Shown: positions 46,478 to 54,668, counted from the first letter of the stretch. The stretch: DNA of 64,000 nucleotides from Streptomyces sp. NBC_01571 (GCF_026339875.1 NZ_JAPEPZ010000001.1:8494001-8558000), one strand, 5' to 3'. Notes: generated by a model not told the origin, from the sequence alone. Numbers and translations: made by a program.

Positions 46478-47425
46478 TCAGAACCCGGAGAGGTGGGCGT
46501 GCGCGTTGTCGCGGATCCACGACGCGGCGAACTTCGCGCAGTCGGCGGACTCCTCGGCGATGCCCCCGGGCACGTGGGAACCGATGTAGAGCGTGCGGAT
46601 CTGGTCGCCGTCGGCGTTGTGCAGGGTGACCGTCCACGGTTCCTCGTGGGCGTCGATCGGCCGATCGGCACTTTCTCCGGACTGGACGAACAGGCGGGGG
46701 CCGGTGTGGACGTCCTCGCCGGTGGCGGTGGTGTCGAGCGGGATCACGCGGTAGGTGATGCCGCACTCCCACATGGGGGACGACGGCACGCCGTAGGCGC
46801 CGAGGGCGGCGTGCAGCACATCGCCCTCGGTCGGCGCGGGCTCGTCGACGGGGCGCAGCTCGATGTAGCTGCCGGGCCGAGCCACGGTGTAGGTACACGA
46901 CGCATCGAGGAGGATCCGCGCAGACGGATCCTTCTGCCACAGGCCGAGGACGAACTCGACGCGGTCGGCCGACAGCGAACGGGGGTGATCGATCGCGTCG
47001 CCGTCGTGGGAACTGGAATACGCCGCGGTGTAGTTGACGGCGTGCGCGACCGGATTGGCCGGAGCGATCACGGTGCCTCGCTCGGGTACAGGGTGCACTT
47101 CGCGGTGTGCCGCGCCGAGGGCCAGCCGGTGGGCGGCGGCAACGACCTCGTAGGCGGCCGTCAGGGCCTCCTCCTCCCGGAGGGCCTGCTCACGGACCGT
47201 CCGCTGAGCATCAGCGGCTTCGACCCACTTGCTGCTGAAGTCGCCAGGAAGAAGCCGCTGTTCGGAACGCCACTGGAGGAGGCTGTCGTCCGTCTTGCTG
47301 ATCTGTCGCCTGTGCCTGGCTGCCGACCTCCGGCGGAGCGCCAGGACGGCCGTGGTCAGATCCAGCTGATGACGCGCGGCTGTGGCTCGCTCGCGGGCGG
47401 CGGTGCGCATCGCGTGTGTCTGCAT
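46478..47425 (-). CDS. Hypothetical protein with C-terminal CAK..A.W motif
   Basis: A 315-residue protein from ATG 47425. A basic helical N-terminus (ERATAARHQLDLTTAVLALRRRSAAR is typical in character), then a beta-rich body with EFVLGLWQKDPSARILLDAS and WECGITYRVIPLD, then SADCAKFAASWIRDNA. The last segment resembles the end of the 44748 product. Preceded by a perfect 14-bp leader hairpin. Function unknown. Confidence 0.6.
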   Translation of the reverse strand: MQTHAMRTAARERATAARHQLDLTTAVLALRRRSAARHRRQISKTDDSLLQWRSEQRLLPGDFSSKWVEAADAQRTVREQALREEEALTAAYEVVAAAHRLALGAAHREVHPVPERGTVIAPANPVAHAVNYTAAYSSSHDGDAIDHPRSLSADRVEFVLGLWQKDPSARILLDASCTYTVARPGSYIELRPVDEPAPTEGDVLHAALGAYGVPSSPMWECGITYRVIPLDTTATGEDVHTGPRLFVQSGESADRPIDAHEEPWTVTLHNADGDQIRTLYIGSHVPGGIAEESADCAKFAASWIRDNAHAHLSGF

Positions 47426-47443
47426 GGGTGCTCTCTCACGTGG

Positions 47444-47489
47444 GTGGGTTCGGCTCCGGTGCGCGGCTTTGCCCTGCCGCGCACCGGAG
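47444..47489 (-). repeat. Leader hairpin with AGGGCAAA loop
   Basis: A perfect 14-bp stem (47454-47467, 47476-47489) with loop AGGGCAAA, followed by CGAACCCAC (47444-47452) and then the ATG at 47425. This is the cleanest example with a long stem. Confidence 0.75.
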
Positions 47490-47508
47490 GAGTACAGGGG
47501 GTGGGACG

Positions 47509-47910
47509 TCAGTCGAGGGCGTCGGCCAGGAAGTCGAGGAGAGTCCGCAGCGAGTGCTGAACGTCTCCGTCCCCGGGCACCTCCTCGTCCGTCAGAGAGG
47601 TGAGGAGGGTCCGCAGCGAGAGGCCCAGGCCCTCGGCTCCGGTTGCCTCCCACACGTATGAGAGGAGGTCGGCGCAGATCGCTCCAGCCATTTCGGGGGC
47701 GTAGGTGGCGTTGAACGTCTCCCAGCCGTCGGGCGCGTCAGCCCAGCCCGGAGCGATGATGTTGCCCTCACGGTCGATCTTCGTGCCGTCCTCGCCGACC
47801 CAGCGGAGGGCGTAGGCCAGGTGGGCGTGCCCCCGCTCCGGCGGCGTCGACTTGATGAGTTCGGCGTAGTCAGTAGGCGCCTTGATGTCGAGAGGCCCTG
47901 TGAAGTCCAT
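47509..47910 (-). CDS. Hypothetical protein, first gene of operon
   Basis: A 133-residue acidic protein from ATG 47910, with AAAGG upstream. It contains LRWVGEDGTKIDREGNIIAPG and two near-repeated C-terminal segments (LSLRTLLTSLTDEEVPGD, HSLRTLLDFLADALD). It is the first gene after the promoter near 48061. Family unknown. Confidence 0.6.
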   Translation of the reverse strand: MDFTGPLDIKAPTDYAELIKSTPPERGHAHLAYALRWVGEDGTKIDREGNIIAPGWADAPDGWETFNATYAPEMAGAICADLLSYVWEATGAEGLGLSLRTLLTSLTDEEVPGDGDVQHSLRTLLDFLADALD

Positions 47911-47932
47911 GGGCGGGCTGCCTTTCACGGTT

Positions 47933-47976
47933 GTGGGTTCGGTGCCGGAGCGCGGTTTGCCCTTCCGCGCTCCGGC
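47933..47976 (-). repeat. Leader hairpin with AGGGCAAA loop
   Basis: A perfect 12-bp stem (47944-47955, 47965-47976) with loop AAGGGCAAA, followed by CGAACCCAC (47933-47941) and the ATG at 47910. Confidence 0.75.
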
Positions 47977-48060
47977 TGGGAGTCGAGACGGTCGGCTCAC
48001 GCGGCCTGACGATGGCGAGAGGCGGCGTCCGGAGCCGGTGACCCCGTGCCGATATAGGTA

Positions 48061-48089
48061 AATCTATCTTTTGGTGGGGAGGGGGTCAA
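48061..48089 (-). promoter_or_regulatory. Array promoter 2
   Basis: Minus-strand TTGACC (48084-48089), 17 bp, TAGATT (48061-48066), in the same ATAGATTTACCTAT context as promoter 1. The leader to the 47910 gene is about 150 nt and contains one hairpin. No R element lies upstream of this copy. Confidence 0.75.
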
Positions 48090-48206
48090 TGGCGTTCCGG
48101 GGCGCCGGACCCCCCGAACTGCCGGGTTCGTGGATGAATTCCCGGGTAGCCGCCCTGCCGGAGTGAGTCAGGGCGTGATGTGGCTGGGGTGTATCCCTTG
48201 GTCCGG

Positions 48207-49067
48207 TCAGCTGCGGGCGAGTTCGATGATCTGCTTCAGGGTGAGGTTCATCTTGAACGGCTTGCCCAGGCGCTGTTCCGCCCCGGCCCACTCCGCGAAG
48301 ATCTCGCGGTTGATCCGCGCGGACGCGATCAGGTCGGCCCGCTTGGCCAGCGGGCACGCTCGGCAGCTGAGCCGTCCCACGTGCTCGTAGGCCGGATGCC
48401 ACGGGATGCCGTGCTTGCGATGGGCCTTCCAGACTTCGTCCGTCTTGAGGTGGTGGACCGGCAGCCAGGTCGTGACGTCGCGCAGCGTCTTCGCGGTCAT
48501 ACGGTGCTGCTCGATGACCGGCTTCTTGGCGCGGGCCCGGGACTCCTCGGCGCGCATGCCCATCGCGTACCCGGCCCGGATGGGGCGGCCGAGCCGAAGT
48601 TCGGCGGCGATTTCGTCGACGTAGTCGCGGCCGACGGCGGTCTTCAGATCCGAGGTGCAGAACCTGGCAAAGAAACCTGGAAAGTTGCCGTGGTCCATGA
48701 CCCGGTCCCACAGGGACGGCCACCGCTGACTGCGCCGGACGGCGAACGGCACCCCGTACAAGTCGGCATGACTGCGGGCCACTTCGAGCGCGCCGGGCCA
48801 CTCGATCAGGTGCCCGTTCGGCGTACGGCCGAGATCACAGTGCAACACCTTGACCTTGTGCAGTTGACCTTCCTGGTCGGCCTGCGTGCACACCTCGTGC
48901 ACGAGGACGCCGCTGTCCTTTCCACCACTGTCGCCGACAATCACGACGTCGTTGCGATCCCAGTCGAACCCGGCGGCCGGCGCGGGCAGGGGCGGCGGTG
49001 CGAAGAGTTCGAGCTGGGCGCCGCACCCGCTACCGCACGGCGGAGGGGTGCTGAGGTTTCGGGGCAT
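48207..49067 (-). CDS. PAPS-reductase-family PP-loop protein (1)
   Basis: A 286-residue protein with the ATP-pyrophosphatase PP-loop SGGKDS (47-52), FCTSDLKT and CRACPL, the Cys arrangement of PAPS reductase/DndC-type enzymes. Relatives adenylate a substrate for sulfur transfer or reduction, and mobile-element versions are suspected of modifying nucleic acids. A CGSGC pair is present at the N-terminus. It lies in the same operon as the cytosine methyltransferase. The substrate cannot be told from sequence. Confidence 0.75.
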   Translation of the reverse strand: MPRNLSTPPPCGSGCGAQLELFAPPPLPAPAAGFDWDRNDVVIVGDSGGKDSGVLVHEVCTQADQEGQLHKVKVLHCDLGRTPNGHLIEWPGALEVARSHADLYGVPFAVRRSQRWPSLWDRVMDHGNFPGFFARFCTSDLKTAVGRDYVDEIAAELRLGRPIRAGYAMGMRAEESRARAKKPVIEQHRMTAKTLRDVTTWLPVHHLKTDEVWKAHRKHGIPWHPAYEHVGRLSCRACPLAKRADLIASARINREIFAEWAGAEQRLGKPFKMNLTLKQIIELARS

Positions 49068-49135
49068 GACTCTCTCCCAGATGGAGGTGTTCGGTGGGGC
49101 TGCCCGGACCCTGGGCAGCGAGGGGGTCAGTCCCG

Positions 49136-49180
49136 GCTGCCTGGCATCGCCGAGGTGGCGCCTGCCAGGCAGCCGGCTGG
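49136..49180 (-). repeat. Hairpin between 49182 and 49067 genes
   Basis: A perfect 14-bp stem (CCGGCTGCCTGGCA with its complement) around a 16-base loop that can itself pair. It occupies the leader position but lacks the AGGGCAAA loop. Confidence 0.5.
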
Positions 49181-49181
49181 A

Positions 49182-49790
49182 TCAGCGCAGCGGGATCTGG
49201 GCCGCGTAGGCGGTGATGACTGCGTGCGCCGCGGCCTCGCTGAGGCGCAGGATCTCCAGGTTGCAGACGGCGGTCATGTCCGGGCCGGACAGTTCCAGGA
49301 GGGCGATCCCCTCCACCTGCCAGCGCCCGGACAGCTCCGAGCTGTAGATCGGTGTGTCGGACGCCTCCTCGTCGTAGCCCGGCATCGGTCGGCTGTCGGC
49401 CACGCCCAGCAGTCCTGCGGTCTGGCTGTCCAGCCACCGGGCGGCCTCGCCCTTGAAGTCGGCCGGGTCGTGGAAGGCGGCCAACTCTTTGTCCGGGGCG
49501 CTGCTGACGGCGGCGAGGACGATGGGCGCCAAGGTGAGCGGCAGGAGTGTGAATCGGAGGTTGTGCCCGTTGCGGTAGTAGGTGTTGGACCACCTGACGG
49601 AGGTGGCTCCGTGGGTGAACGTGACGTCCACCCACGGCGGTTCGGTGGGGCGGGAACGGGTCACCTGGGGGCGGATGCCCCGGGTGAGCAGCAGCCGGAT
49701 CGCCATGTGGGTGGTGCGGGTGTGCTGGACGGTGCGGGCGGTATGGGCGATGCGTTCGCGGGCGTCGTGCCGGGGGTCCGGGAAGACCAT
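49182..49790 (-). CDS. Hypothetical protein
   Basis: A 202-residue protein from ATG 49790 with GGAG ahead. A basic N-terminus (RERIAHTARTVQHTRTTHMAI) precedes a beta-rich stretch (WVDVTFTHGATSVRWSNTYY) and a helical end (LSEAAAHAVITAYAAQ). No family recognised. It follows the methyltransferase gene by about 100 bp. Confidence 0.55.
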   Translation of the reverse strand: MVFPDPRHDARERIAHTARTVQHTRTTHMAIRLLLTRGIRPQVTRSRPTEPPWVDVTFTHGATSVRWSNTYYRNGHNLRFTLLPLTLAPIVLAAVSSAPDKELAAFHDPADFKGEAARWLDSQTAGLLGVADSRPMPGYDEEASDTPIYSSELSGRWQVEGIALLELSGPDMTAVCNLEILRLSEAAAHAVITAYAAQIPLR

Positions 49791-49814
49791 GCGGCGCTCC
49801 TTCGGCTTGTGGGC

Positions 49815-49844
49815 GCCGGGCCCGGTTTGCCCTCCGGGCCCGGC
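49815..49844 (-). repeat. Leader hairpin with AGGGCAAA loop
   Basis: A perfect 11-bp stem (49815-49825, 49834-49844) with loop AGGGCAAA, 25 bp before the ATG at 49790. The GAACCCAC box is reduced to GCCCAC here. Confidence 0.7.
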
Positions 49845-49887
49845 TGAAAGGGGAGGTGGGGCCGCCGCTGGGGCGGCCCCACGGGGT

Positions 49888-51312
49888 TTACAGAACGGCG
49901 GCCACGCGCTCGCCGAGCCACTGGGCGACGTTGCAGCTCACCGCGTTTCCGGCCTGGACCGTCTTGGCGGCGTCGCTGGTCCCCGTGACGATGTAGCCGG
50001 GCGGGAACCTTTGCGCGCTCATCTGCTCGCGCCACTTCAGCATCCGGAAGTAGCAGTCCTCGATCCGTGCCGCCTGCCGCAGCAGACCGGCCGAATCGTG
50101 CGTGGAAAGGGTGTGCAGCGGCTCGGACGTCGGCTTGGCCTTCGCGCCCTTGCGGTACGGGATGACCAGCCCATGGTGATTGCCACCCGCCATGACCGCG
50201 GACAGCGGCCGGTCGATCTTCCGCGCCTTGCCGTGGTTGCGGAGCTCGATGACGAACGGCGGAGCCGCCAGATCCGGCGACGACGTGGCGTACGGGAAGG
50301 TTCCGGGCGGGACGAGCAGCCCTTCCCCGATCTTCGCGCACCTGGACGGCAGCGGGGCCAGGTCCGGCCGGAATGCGCGCCCGTCGTGGCCACCGTGGTT
50401 GACGGTCACGAGCGAGGGGGTCTCGGGGAACATCTCCAGCCCTGCCTCAATGCGCGCGATGGTGCTCTCGGCCAGAGGGTCAAGCCCGTGCTCGGGACGC
50501 TCTGCGATGCGAACGCCTTCGTCCTCCCAGTTGATGATGGACGACGCGGGCTGAACGTACGGCTCCACGACTCCGTGGCCGCAGGGGCACGTGTAGTCGT
50601 ACTGCACGCCGTACTTGCCGACTCCGCTCCTCCGGGGCTTCTGGCCCTTGCGAGGCTTACGGGGCTTACGCCAGGTCTGCACCGCGTGCACGTCCTCGTC
50701 GCAGACCTCGCAGAACGCCAGCGGCGTCGGCTTCACATCTGGGAGACGGATTCCAACCTTCGTGAAAACGATGTACAACCTGTCGCGCCACTGCGGAGCG
50801 GGGAGATTGAACGCGTCCCCGATGTGCGCCGACGAGACACAGACGATCTGGTAGTTGTAGCCCAGCTGCGCCATTCCGGCCAGCCACCAGTCAAACAACT
50901 CCCAGTCGGTCGCGAACTCGATGACGTTCTCAACCAATACGGCCTTGTAGCGGTGGAGCTGTACGGCGCGGATGACTTCGAAAGCGGTAGCCCGTGTTCG
51001 CTGGAACGCCTTGTCCGGGAGGGATTTCCATTCCTCGTCATCGACTTGACCCTTGGTCCGGGGACGCCCCCCGGCGGGACTTATCTCTGTACAGATGGGG
51101 CTCGCCCAAAGAATGTCTGTCTTCGGGAGGCGCCTCATGTCGTAGTACTCCATCTCGGCGCACAGGTGCTCGGCATCCGGATGGTTGGCGGTGTGCGTAT
51201 CTACCGCGACTTGCCAATGATTGGCGGCAAGTAGGAGTTCGAGTCCTGAATTGACCAGGCCCGTACTGGATCCGCCCGCGCCCGCATACATATCAGTGAA
51301 TGTGAGGCTCAA
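49888..51312 (-). CDS. C5 DNA cytosine methyltransferase
   Basis: A 474-residue protein with motif I FTDMYAGAGGSS (5-16), motif IV ASPICTEIS with catalytic Cys74 (the usual PPC is PIC here), ENV at 128-130, QWRDRLY at 174-180 and motif X QAGNAVSCNVAQWL near the C-terminus. Between VIII and X lies an insert with CEVC (201-204) and TCPCGHG (242-246), a likely zinc ribbon in the target-recognition region. No restriction partner adjoins, so it is an orphan enzyme, possibly protecting the incoming element from restriction. It follows its own leader hairpin. Confidence 0.85.
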   Translation of the reverse strand: MSLTFTDMYAGAGGSSTGLVNSGLELLLAANHWQVAVDTHTANHPDAEHLCAEMEYYDMRRLPKTDILWASPICTEISPAGGRPRTKGQVDDEEWKSLPDKAFQRTRATAFEVIRAVQLHRYKAVLVENVIEFATDWELFDWWLAGMAQLGYNYQIVCVSSAHIGDAFNLPAPQWRDRLYIVFTKVGIRLPDVKPTPLAFCEVCDEDVHAVQTWRKPRKPRKGQKPRRSGVGKYGVQYDYTCPCGHGVVEPYVQPASSIINWEDEGVRIAERPEHGLDPLAESTIARIEAGLEMFPETPSLVTVNHGGHDGRAFRPDLAPLPSRCAKIGEGLLVPPGTFPYATSSPDLAAPPFVIELRNHGKARKIDRPLSAVMAGGNHHGLVIPYRKGAKAKPTSEPLHTLSTHDSAGLLRQAARIEDCYFRMLKWREQMSAQRFPPGYIVTGTSDAAKTVQAGNAVSCNVAQWLGERVAAVL

Positions 51313-51340
51313 GTGCTCTTCCTGCTTATGGGTTCCTGAG

Positions 51341-51376
51341 CGCTTCAGGCCCGGTTTGCCCTCCGGGCCCGAAGCG
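51341..51376 (-). repeat. Leader hairpin with AGGGCAAA loop
   Basis: A 14-bp stem with one mismatch (51341-51354, 51363-51376), loop AGGGCAAA, followed by GGAACCCAT and the methyltransferase start at 51312. Confidence 0.7.
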
Positions 51377-51396
51377 GGGAAAAGACTGCGGGGCGG

Positions 51397-51738
51397 TTAC
51401 TCGCCGTAGGTCTGGGACGTGAGCCAGACTGCGGTCTCGATGACGTTCTCGACCGTGCCGACCTGGAAGCTTCCGGTCTGCGCTTCACGGATCAGGTCCC
51501 AGGCGGAGGAGGTGCCGAGTTCGACCGCCAGGCGACGGGCGATACGGGAACGGGGGTCATCGGCCCGCGCGAAGTGGCGCACGCCTGACGTGCTCCAGGT
51601 CGGCGGGCAGGGCGGGGACGCCCACAGCAGGGGCATCGGCCGGTGGCGGTCGGGAAGTCCGAGCGGCTCGGGGCCGCCGGAGTAGCGGGCGAGCGCCAGT
51701 GGCCAGTGGTTGTGTGCCGGGGGAATGCGGGTCGTCAT
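51397..51738 (-). CDS. Mini C5 methyltransferase fragment (motifs IV-VI only)
   Basis: A 113-residue protein. LLWASPPC (37-44) and TVENVIE (95-101) match motifs IV and VI of C5 methyltransferases, and the Cys-to-ENV spacing is 53 residues against 54 in the adjacent full gene. NHWPLALA near the N-terminus aligns with NHWQVAVD of the full gene. Motif I (SAM binding) and everything after motif VI are absent, so it cannot methylate alone. It still has a start codon and a leader hairpin. It may be a decayed duplicate or a partner/decoy subunit. Confidence 0.7.
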   Translation of the reverse strand: MTTRIPPAHNHWPLALARYSGGPEPLGLPDRHRPMPLLWASPPCPPTWSTSGVRHFARADDPRSRIARRLAVELGTSSAWDLIREAQTGSFQVGTVENVIETAVWLTSQTYGE

Positions 51739-51751
51739 GTGTCCATCCGTG

Positions 51752-51797
51752 GTTGTGGGTTCGTGGGCGCCGGGCCCGGTTGCCCTCCGGGCCCGGC
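51752..51797 (-). repeat. Leader hairpin with AGGGCAA loop
   Basis: A perfect 11-bp stem (51769-51779, 51787-51797) with loop AGGGCAA, followed by CGAACCCAC and the ATG at 51738. Confidence 0.7.
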
Positions 51798-51818
51798 AGG
51801 TTGGGGGTGCGTCGGCTG

Positions 51819-52661
51819 CTAGCCGCCGTAGGTCTCGATGACCCGCTTCTCGACGGTGAGCAGGCGGCAGAGACGGGTCACGACCTCGGCCGGGACCTCG
51901 ATGGTGGCGCCGTTGTGACCGTCGGCGTCCATGACGGTCAGGAGGGCCCCGCCCGGCACCGAGTAGCGGGTGCGACGCAGTTCGGACAGGTCGGAGATGA
52001 GGCCGTAGAGCTTGTCCGGACCGTCCGGCTCTTCGCTGTCGACCGGGGCACCGAGCGGGTGGTGACTGCCGTAGCGGGTGGCCGTCGCCTGGAGGTAGCG
52101 CTGGGTCGCGCCGACCATCCTGAGGAGTTCGGAGCCGTGGTAGATGACCCCGATGTGCTCGTCGGGACCCTCGTGTTGTACGTGCCAGTTCTTGACCTGG
52201 TCGGCACGGCTGGGCAGGCCCTCGTCACCCCCGATGGTCAGGTAGCTGGAGTCCGGGAGCCGGACGTGGATGAGGTGGCCGACCCCCTGGACGGGGACGA
52301 TGTCGCCGATCACGTTGTGTTCGCGCAGGGTGGCGAGGACGGGCGCGTACTGCGGGCCGATCTCGTCGGTCGAGTAGGCCATCGTGATCGCCCAGTTCAC
52401 GAGCGGCTTCGGGTCGCTGGGCCAGGGCAGTACACCCTGAGCGATGTTCGCCCCCTGCGGCGACCGGCGCTGCCAGAGCAGGACGAGAGGAGCGGAGGGC
52501 TGGGGCTTGTCGGGTCCGGGCCACACCGTCACCTCGTCTCCGGAGCTGGGCAGGGTGAACACGACGGATTTGCCGAGGATGTTGTTCGACTCGACCTGCG
52601 CGCCTTCGCGGATGGCAATGGCAAGGTCGGTCATCGAAATGGGAATCTCGGGATTCGTCAC
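51819..52661 (-). CDS. Hypothetical protein, first gene of methyltransferase operon
   Basis: A 280-residue protein beginning at GTG 52661 (GGAGTCACTCAG precedes). Beta-rich, with VVFTLPSSGDEVTVWPG, LIHVRLPDSSYLTIGGDEG and IGVIYHGSELLRMV, and a helical C-terminus (VVTRLCRLLTVEKRV). No family recognised. It directly follows the promoter near 52870 and its hairpin. Confidence 0.6.
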   Translation of the reverse strand: MTNPEIPISMTDLAIAIREGAQVESNNILGKSVVFTLPSSGDEVTVWPGPDKPQPSAPLVLLWQRRSPQGANIAQGVLPWPSDPKPLVNWAITMAYSTDEIGPQYAPVLATLREHNVIGDIVPVQGVGHLIHVRLPDSSYLTIGGDEGLPSRADQVKNWHVQHEGPDEHIGVIYHGSELLRMVGATQRYLQATATRYGSHHPLGAPVDSEEPDGPDKLYGLISDLSELRRTRYSVPGGALLTVMDADGHNGATIEVPAEVVTRLCRLLTVEKRVIETYGG

Positions 52662-52683
52662 CTGAGTGACTCCATTCAGCAGT

Positions 52684-52715
52684 GTGGGTTCCTGGGGGGC
52701 TTTGCCCTGCCCCCC
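52684..52715 (-). repeat. Leader hairpin with AGGGCAAA loop plus GGAACCCAC
   Basis: A stem of seven pairs (52694-52700, 52709-52715) with loop AGGGCAAA, followed by GGAACCCAC (52684-52692) and the GTG at 52661. Confidence 0.75.
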
Positions 52716-52869
52716 TGTGGAATTCTGGTTCTTGATGTCACGTCAATGTTCTACGGATTTCAATGAAGCGCTCTGTGGAGTTTTAAAGGATCGACGACCG
52801 TATTGGCCTATTCGCTGCCGATGTTCTTGGTGGGCGGCTTTTCGCTTCCGCCCCCTTTCGACATAGGTA

Positions 52870-52898
52870 AATCTATGTTCTCTTGAGGGGTGGGTCAA
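52870..52898 (-). promoter_or_regulatory. Array promoter 3
   Basis: Minus-strand TTGACC (52893-52898), 17 bp, TAGATT (52870-52875), with ATAGATTTACCTATG and TCGAAAGGGGG downstream, as at promoter 1. Here about 150 bp separate promoter and hairpin. The 550-bp gene gap 52662-53213 holds this promoter, the hairpin and element R2; nothing else is recognised. Confidence 0.75.
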
Positions 52899-53045
52899 CC
52901 TCGGAATCCGGGTTTCAGAAGGGGAGTTGGAAGGAATTTCGGACTTCCGGCCCTCGCGGCGACAGTCTTTAAGCGCGTGAGGCCCGCGGTCGGCTGCCGG
53001 GCGGGACCGAACGCGGGCGGTGCCGTGGAGTGGCCCCCTCCCCCT

Positions 53046-53148
53046 TCCCGGCAAAAAGAAAAAGGGGCCCGAACGGGAGGGGTGCAAGAACGCGGCGAAG
53101 CCCGTTCTTGCACCCCTCCCGCCGAGGGCCCCACACTCGGAAAGCCGG
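53046..53148 (-). repeat. Three-tier inverted repeat element R2
   Basis: Same layout as R1: CCCGGC/GCCGGG outermost (53046-53051, 53143-53148), GGGGCCC/GGGCCCC (53063-53069, 53125-53131) and a perfect 19-bp inner stem (53073-53091, 53102-53120) with the GGC-GAA-GCC tip. The inner stem differs from R1 by a compensatory pair (GGACG/CGTCC in R1, GAACG/CGTTC here), so pairing is conserved. Confidence 0.75.
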
Positions 53149-53213
53149 GAAGAGGAGATGTTCTGACTCGCCGTGACGCCGAGCGTGAAGCGTGGGACGC
53201 GGTGTCTGCGCGA

Positions 53214-54617
53214 TCAGACGGGGAGCCGAAGCTGTCGGCAGGTCTCCTGCCACACCTCCTCGAAGTTCTTCCTCTGCTTCTCGATCACGCCGCTGGGTGC
53301 GACGACATGGAACTCCTCCACGGCGGGAAAGCGTGCACCGCGCGAGAGTGTCTGGCTGCGGACATGGCCGAGCGGGTGCTGAAGGTCTTCCTCGACATGC
53401 TCGCCGGCGTCCGCGGCGCGGCGGCGCATCAGGTGGGTGACCTGCGCTCGGGTTCCGGTGATCACGACCTTGACGGACCGGCTCGCCTGCCCCTTGCGGG
53501 AGGAGTCCCGGCATGCGGGCTGCGGCTTGCGGCAGACGGGTCCGTGCCACTGTGCGCATGGGGGTGTCCGCTCGCCCGTGTCCGGGTCGATGCAGCCGGG
53601 CCACGGGGAGCGGCAAGAGTCGCCGTGCCGTTCCTTGCAGCTGCCGGTGCGGGCCGGAGGGAACACGCGGCGTATTCGGTACAGCGCCCACTCCACGGAG
53701 GCGAGACGGTCCTCCAGCGCCCGCAGCGCCGCGGTGTTGCCGTCCTCGGCGACACGCGTGTACAGCGTCTCCTTCGGGTAGAACGAGCCGTTCTCGTTCA
53801 GCGCCATCGACGTGTATTCCAGGGCCAGTACCTCGACAGCCTGCTCAACGTGGTCACGCAAGCGCGCCATATGCGCGGGCCGGGCAGAACAGGAACCTGA
53901 ATAGACACAGAACGTGCAGTAGGACTTGGGCCATAGAAAGCCGAATTCGGTGAACAACCGGGCCTCCACGATATCGCGGTCCCAGCTCTGCTCAATGAGC
54001 GGATATTCCACGGTGCAGATGGTCCGGCGCGCCTTCAGGTTTTCCTCCTGCTGGCATCCGTCGTAGGTGCGGGCGCGCTTTTGTTCGCGGGCGTGGTAGC
54101 CGACGATCTTCCGGAACGGCCTGTCGGGGAACTCGGCCAGCCCCCACTGGTCCAGTGGCCAGCCCTTGTATTTCAGCGAGCACGAATTCCCGCCGGCGGC
54201 CTGGACGACCGTGCCGTTCAGAGAGAGCTCGTCCATGAGGGTCCAGCGGCCTCGCGGAATGAAGTGCTGTGGACTACGGGAGTCGGCGAGGACTTCCCAG
54301 CCGTCCGCTTCGTACGGGCCGCACCGCGCGACCTGAATGTATCTGACCTGATGACGGCGGAGAAGGGGGAAGATATGGTCCTCGACGAACCTGACGGTGT
54401 CCCTCCACTCCGAACCAACCGTCGCCGTGATCACGATCAGGTCGGAGAAGTCCGGCTCCAGGCCGTAGTCGGCCGGGTCGCGCAGCATTTCTATCAGGAC
54501 GAGAGTCGAATCCGCCCCCAGGCCATACGAAAGCACGGTCACCGGTTTCACGCTGACTGCGGCGGGCGACTGCTCCTGCCAAAGATCGAGTTGTAGTTGC
54601 GGGCTGTGGGCACCCAT
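53214..54617 (-). CDS. PAPS-reductase-family PP-loop protein (2)
   Basis: A 467-residue protein from ATG 54617 (AAGGGG precedes). The PP-loop is SYGLGADS (30-37), followed by IVITATVGSEW. Later NSCSLKYKGWPLDQW, SYCTFCVYSGSC and a Cys-rich C-terminal part (SCKERHGDSC, PGCIDP, PPCAQW, PVCRKPQPAC) suggest an iron-sulfur or zinc site. It is longer than and diverged from the 48207 product, but of the same superfamily. The substrate is unknown. Confidence 0.7.
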   Translation of the reverse strand: MGAHSPQLQLDLWQEQSPAAVSVKPVTVLSYGLGADSTLVLIEMLRDPADYGLEPDFSDLIVITATVGSEWRDTVRFVEDHIFPLLRRHQVRYIQVARCGPYEADGWEVLADSRSPQHFIPRGRWTLMDELSLNGTVVQAAGGNSCSLKYKGWPLDQWGLAEFPDRPFRKIVGYHAREQKRARTYDGCQQEENLKARRTICTVEYPLIEQSWDRDIVEARLFTEFGFLWPKSYCTFCVYSGSCSARPAHMARLRDHVEQAVEVLALEYTSMALNENGSFYPKETLYTRVAEDGNTAALRALEDRLASVEWALYRIRRVFPPARTGSCKERHGDSCRSPWPGCIDPDTGERTPPCAQWHGPVCRKPQPACRDSSRKGQASRSVKVVITGTRAQVTHLMRRRAADAGEHVEEDLQHPLGHVRSQTLSRGARFPAVEEFHVVAPSGVIEKQRKNFEEVWQETCRQLRLPV

Positions 54618-54641
54618 GTGTAGACCCCTTGCGGTGGTGGG

Positions 54642-54668
54642 TTCCAGGGGGCCTTGCCCTGCCCCCTG
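54642..54668 (-). repeat. Leader hairpin with AGGGCAAG loop plus decayed promoter
   Basis: A perfect 8-bp stem (54645-54652, 54661-54668) with loop AGGGCAAG, preceded in gene sense by CAGATTCACCTACGTCG, which looks like a decayed copy of the array -10/operator block; no TTGACC is seen upstream of it. GGAACCCAC follows. Confidence 0.65.

Noticed and set aside
48180..51234. Two plus-strand frames of about 550 codons opposite the PP-loop and methyltransferase genes
   Set aside because: Both overlap genes with definite catalytic motifs on the minus strand, and the translations look like shadow composition.
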